From the NCBI GenBank assembly GCA_019321725.1, contig CM033120.1, positions 11,054,716 to 11,118,715 on the forward strand: a stretch of DNA of 64,000 bases. The letters run 5' to 3'. Position 1 is the stretch's first letter. Every line of letters begins with the position of its first letter. Made by a program: the position numbers and the translations under genes. This DNA is from Paulownia fortunei. Its lineage: Eukaryota; Streptophyta; Magnoliopsida; Lamiales; Paulowniaceae. This document shows positions 59,816 through 64,000 of the stretch, piece after piece. Under the pieces are notes generated by a model. It was not told where the DNA came from. It saw only the letters and a program-made list of their open reading frames with translations, and did no database searches.

Positions 59816-60129
59816 ATCCCTATCAGCATGGAGAAGAGGGCACCATAGAACCGTTATTGCTATCAGATACAGCACCACGACACACAGAAAGAGACGCCAC
59901 AACATCGTTGTTGCTATTAAATACGATGTTGTGGCACAAAAAATGAGGTGCCACAACGCCATTATTATTGTGATCAGCAAGGGGCAGTGCAGATGGGGCA
60001 ACGGTTAATGCAGTAATGACCTACAATGATGACATAGTAGGAAACTAATGAGACACAAAAGTATCTATGGATGGACGGGTTAAAGTAGGGTGGAGAGAGC
60101 TATAGAGAATGAAAGACTGAACATTAACA

Positions 60130-61320
60130 TGGTGGGATGTTTAAATCCAAGATACAGTAGAATCCTACAGAGATACACACTTTGTGTGGGCGAGTACTCA
60201 ACAAAGATATACGAAGTACAACGAGGGGCAAGTTTGTGCGGAGAGTAGGGCTAAGGCCGAGGATAATAGAAATATCTAAATCTATGGAGCTTGGAATAGT
60301 TTGGAGACTCACCAAAGAGTTTGGATTAAGGGGACAAAAAGTCAAGTGTAGGGATGGGTAGGTGATTGATAAGATACACCGCAATGGAGAAGGCAAAGGA
60401 TCAATATGAAAATGACATAGATGTGTGAGATAGGAGAGAGAAACCAATTTCAATAAATTTGGCAATGGCATCCTTCAGCATATCCATTGTGTTCAGGTGT
60501 GTGGTGGAGAGATAATGTGAGAAATTCAATTGAAAGTGAGGAATAGAATAAGTGCTTGGTATCCCCCCATGTCAGAGTAAAAGGTAATGATTATGCGATG
60601 AAAGTAGTTTTCAACAAGGGATTTAAAGAATGGAAAAACATCTGCAGTATGAGATTTATGTTTGAGAGAGTATAACCAAATATATTACGTAAAGTGATCC
60701 ACAAAGATAACGTAGCATTTGAAGTCATCAACAGAAGTAATGGGTGATGTCTATATATCTGAGAAAACAATATCAAGTGGACAGATAGAGACAAGAGATA
60801 AGATAGAAAAAAAATTTATGAATTTTATTTTATTGATAAGAATAACACTTGAACTCTAAAGGACTCTACATTTTTAAATGAAAATTGCAAATAATATGCC
60901 TAAAAATTGAGGACGATAGGTGACCTAAATGATGATGCCGCTGGATGAAGTGGTCTTGATATTTGAGAAGACAACGAGGGAGATGAATTTGATAGAAGAT
61001 TCCAGCTATTTGTGTATGCCATCATTTGTTCATCCCCACATAATAAAAGTGCCCCCATTGAAAAATCCTTCACATGAAAAGAATTGGGTAAGAATTCAAC
61101 AAATGTAGCATTAATTTTACAGAATTTAGTAGGAACACAAACACCATTATCTAAAGTAAAGATCATAAGGTTGTGGAGAGAGATTTAGAATCAACATGCG
61201 TAATAGAGAGACCCTGTGCCATCACCAATCATAATGTTATGAGTCTCATCATAAGAAGCAAGTAGTGAGAGAAGATCGGAAGTGGCATGGTGTGAGGCCC
61301 ACTATCAAGGAACCAAGTGG
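60130..61320 (-). pseudogene. copia protease and integrase, short-LTR element
   Basis: Protease: WFLDSGPHH with the DSG at 61298-61306. Pre-integrase end: FHVKDFSMGALLLCG near 61070. Integrase core: DFKCYVIFVDHFT-like text at 60690-60740, with YSDMGG nearby in place of the usual YSDNGG. Integrase C-terminal part: PYSPHKLAPRCTSYIF near 60240. Frames shift repeatedly; it is inactive. Confidence 0.75.
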
Positions 61321-61329
61321 GGGACTCGA

Positions 61330-62114
61330 AAGTAGCAGTGGTGGTGAGACGAGCTTAAGTTTGCCAAGGTGTTGGGGGCAAGGTTGCCACGGGTGGAAGG
61401 AATGTGGTAGAGCTAGCGATTGCATATGATAATTGAGTTGATGAAATACTGGGCACCATAGAAACTATGTAACCATGGCCAAGACGCCATTTGGAGACAT
61501 AGAGAAAGCTCCTTGGTGATCAATTTCACATGAAGTTCATTGAAGGAGATGGGTGGACATTGATGACTACAATAATCGATTTGAATTCATCATCAAGACT
61601 TTTAAAAATATTTTTGGGATGATTTTTACAGTCCAAAGGTTTACCAAAAATAACTAATTCATCAGCCCGAGTTTTAATAGATTGCATGCATTTAAAGATG
61701 GATTGAGAGCTTTTAGTGGTATTTTAATGTGTCCATAAGAGGGGCGAATATATGTTTGGTAAGGATAGTCCAAGCATCACGAGATGTTTGAGACTAAGTA
61801 ATAAGAGGGATGAGCGAAGGAGTGAGCGAGATGACAAAGGCCCCAAAAATTAATTTATCTTGATGGAGCCATGTCTAATATGCCGGATTCAGGGTGAGGA
61901 CATTATTGAGGGTGGTGGTGGGAGATGGTGAGGGGTGAGAGTCATCAATATATTTGAGGAGATCATGAACAATTAAGAGAGCTTCCATTTGAAACTTCTA
62001 AGAGAGATAAATGGTAGAGGCAAGATTGAAAGAGTTGTTAGCTTTAATGATGATGAGAGGATGGCTGGGTTGAGTAGTATTAAGGATGATGATTTAGTTA
62101 TGTTCAGTGGCCAT
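61330..62114 (-). pseudogene. copia gag (UBN2-type), short-LTR element
   Basis: From ATG at 62114 the minus strand reads MATEHN, then FQMEALLIVHDLLKYIDDSH (with a stop in place of the preceding Trp), NPAYxTWLHQDKLIFGA and LITxSQTSRDAWTIL. This is the conserved gag of plant copia elements. Stops interrupt it at several former Trp and Gln codons. Confidence 0.8.
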
Positions 62115-62195
62115 GGGAGAAGGTAAAGAAGAGGGCAACTAGGTGGTCTAGTGGGGGAGTGGTGACCAAGTGGAGGAAAAAAAATAAGGTTGCCC

Positions 62196-62215
62196 AGGAG
62201 AGTATTCTGATACCA
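62196..62215 (-). promoter_or_regulatory. Copia primer binding site
   Basis: The minus strand reads TGGTATCAGAATACTCTCC, with the TGGTATCAGA core of the Met-tRNA primer site directly after the LTR. Confidence 0.8.
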
Positions 62216-62352
62216 TGAAAAATCTTGAAGTAAGAATGAAAGACAAATCTAAAAGATTGAGAATACAAATCATAATTAGAAAGTTATTAAAGATTGGCTA
62301 AAATGAAAGGTATCAAAAATCAAATCAAACTAGATTAATTTCATTATAATCA
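62216..62352 (-). repeat. 5' LTR of the short-LTR copia element
   Basis: Directly abuts the primer site at 62215 and aligns with 51128-51263 (about 130 bp). Such short LTRs are known for some copia lineages. Confidence 0.7.
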
Positions 62353-62488
62353 CATGTGATAGGGGTATTACTCTAGTCCCAAGGGTAGAGTTAACAACCA
62401 CGTGACTTATGTGATAATTGTTGTGTAATGCTCAATAGCAACTGAAAAAAAGAACCAAATGCTTTTCTTTTCTCTATTTTGTTAATAG

Positions 62489-62597
62489 GAATTGGAATCA
62501 AATGTTGCAAAGCACAGGACAGAAAATGGATAACATGTTTGAAAGTTTTCTTAGAAGAGGGTATAATTTCTCGATTTCCAATGAAATAAAATTGCAG
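62489..62597 (+). other. Possible host exon
   Basis: 109 bp open in one frame (NWNQMLQSTGQKMDNMFESF and following), bounded by TTAATAG|G and TTGCAG|GTATTC, i.e. plausible acceptor and donor. No homology is recognised, and such signals are common by chance in AT-rich DNA. Confidence 0.25.
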
Positions 62598-63785
62598 GTA
62601 TTCTTGTATTTCAACTTTTTGTGTGACAAATGGCTAATTGTATTGTCTTTTAATAGTTTTCTACTTTTTATAATTGAAATGTTGATCACCCTCTCATGAA
62701 ACTATAATCAGCAAATGCTTTATTTACTTTGTAATTAGGATATGAGATGATTAATAAAAATTTTGATTAGTTGTGAGAAATGGACTAATATATCAATAAA
62801 TATTGTATGTAGGAATGATTGGATGAATGATATTTTATTATGGTTTTTTAAGAGGCATTGTAGTTTGTGGGATAATGTGTGATAATGTGACAAGTGCGAA
62901 AATGCCGTTATCATGTAAAAACCAAAACACCATGATTTACTTTCTCCCACCTCTACAACCACACCTTCATCTACAAAAGTAAAAATTAAGGCGGCTAAGA
63001 AATTATCTTCTTTATATTGAATCTCCATGACCTGTTTTTAGTCTAAAGCCATCATCTTCTGGGTTATTTGTTCAATTCATCTGTGATATACATCTATTTC
63101 AATCTTTGTATATACATTCATGCTTTTTTTTTCAAGTTAGGTTATTTGACTTGATAAGTACATTTTATCATGCGGAATTTTGTTATAATTTATGTTTATG
63201 TTATAACTTTGCATTGTATGCCGAAATTTATGATTACAACAAAGTGATAGAGTGAATATTCAATGATATATTTTGGTGTAAATTTATGCAGGCACGAACT
63301 TAGTTGATTTTTTTCCGCATATAAATTTGCATGATGAATAAACTATGTTTTAATTTATATATGCTACACATAAAATTCTCAGAAATTAAGTTTCCACAAG
63401 TACGTTAGGGGCAATGGTGGTTTTTCCCAATTTCATTTGTTCCTTTTTTTCTTCTCAAATGAAGACCTAAAAACATAATTGAAACATGTTAAATAAAGAT
63501 TTTATAGTGGAGAAAGTTTACCCTCACCTATTGTATTCTACGCCCAGATGGAAAGTTATGCTCTATTTCGAAATTGCTACCATGAATTTGTTAGATACAC
63601 TTAAATACTAGGGGTTAAGTATGATAGTTTTTGTATCAAGATGGGAGTGGATGGAAATTACTAGAGCCATATTGCACCGGTAAGAATTAGTTTGATTTGT
63701 GTTAAATACACTTTATCGTACAGATATTGTGTTGATTAAATTTAGTAAACAAGTGTAACCTATATATTGAAAGTTGTATTCATAG

Positions 63786-64000
63786 GAGACAACTCAACAT
63801 GGTACTTTGGAACCAACGATTTCCCACACTACGTTATTGCCTTATTTGTATTTCGTTGAGGATGCAACGAAGATTGATTTTGACAACATGCCAGGATATA
63901 CTACTAAGGCACATTTACTCTTTCCGGACTGGTCAAATGAAGAAGATGGATTTGATGATGAAGCTAGGTTAGATGATGAAAATGGCTCAACTATTGAAGA
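63786..64000 (+). other. Possible exon running off the right edge
   Basis: After an acceptor-like TATTCATAG a frame of at least 71 codons is open to the window end: PYLYFVEDATKIDFDNMPGY, then FPDWSNEEDGFDDEARLDDE. The acidic tail resembles a coding exon in composition. A second frame in the same stretch is also open for 60 codons, which lowers confidence. No family is recognised. Confidence 0.3.

Larger units (their letters stand above)
51128..62352 (-). mobile_element. Ty1-copia element with very short LTRs, nested insertions
   Basis: Minus-strand element. Short LTRs (about 130 bp) at 51128-51263 and 62216-62352 share AAGAATGAAAG and ATCTAAAAGATT segments; a Met-tRNA PBS follows the 5' LTR. 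Going down from 62114: gag, protease (61306), integrase (60990-60160), RT (58420-56000) and RNase H start (55960-55660). Insertions: a complete Athila-type element (51335-55652), a solo LTR (56666-58273) and a probable DNA element (about 58680-59815). Most of RNase H beyond GDKDD is missing. All frames have stops. Confidence 0.85.

Noticed and set aside
1..64000. CRISPR arrays, rRNA, tRNA genes, bacterial operons
   Set aside because: None seen; the direct repeats present are LTRs, microsatellites and coding tandem repeats, and the genes have GT-AG introns.

Overview
This is a window of AT-rich nuclear DNA from a flowering plant, almost certainly a eudicot. The evidence is two intact intron-containing plant genes (a SOUL-type heme-binding protein and a DAO-like 2-oxoglutarate dioxygenase), plant-type LTR retrotransposons, a Mutator-like element with transposase, and an endogenous pararetrovirus. 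No bacterial features, rRNA, tRNA or CRISPR array were seen. Most of the window is decayed and nested mobile DNA; species cannot be told from the sequence.

Layout. 1-3121: minus-strand Athila/Tat-type Ty3-gypsy-like element (LTR, Asp-tRNA-type PBS, part of the internal region) sitting in the 5' LTR of a plus-strand Ty1-copia element (3122-9886), whose 3' LTR holds a further solo LTR (7380-9404). 10.8-11.4 kb: first copy (minus strand) of a decayed small membrane-protein gene. 11459-23040: a MULE with long terminal inverted repeats, broken transposase, a 141-bp coding tandem repeat, a GRF-type zinc-finger gene remnant on the other strand, and two solo LTRs with perfect 5-bp target duplications. 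26.3-31.6 kb: decayed endogenous caulimovirid (coat/zinc knuckle, protease, RT, RNase H, downstream domain) ending in a 35S-like promoter, poly(A) signal and candidate primer site. 31.7-32.4 kb: second copy of the small membrane-protein gene. 33.7-36.3 kb: GDSL lipase pseudogene (minus), then a gypsy integrase scrap. 38763-40902: intact SOUL gene. 42.1-44.9 kb: two LTRs of one copia family in opposite orientation. 47047-49237: intact DAO-like gene, with a truncated inverted paralogue piece at 49923-50186. 51128-62352: minus-strand copia with very short LTRs, containing a complete Athila-like element (51335-55652, TSD ATATG), a solo LTR inside RT (56666-58273), and probably a small DNA element. 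62.4-64 kb: possible host exons at the edge.

The two intact genes are unrelated: one binds tetrapyrroles, the other is probably an auxin (IAA)-oxidising enzyme. The rest is a record of insertion order, which can be read from nested target-site duplications. The items most worth a second look are the duplicated small Cys-rich membrane-protein gene, the pararetrovirus with a recognisable promoter unit, and the MULE with its zinc-finger passenger.
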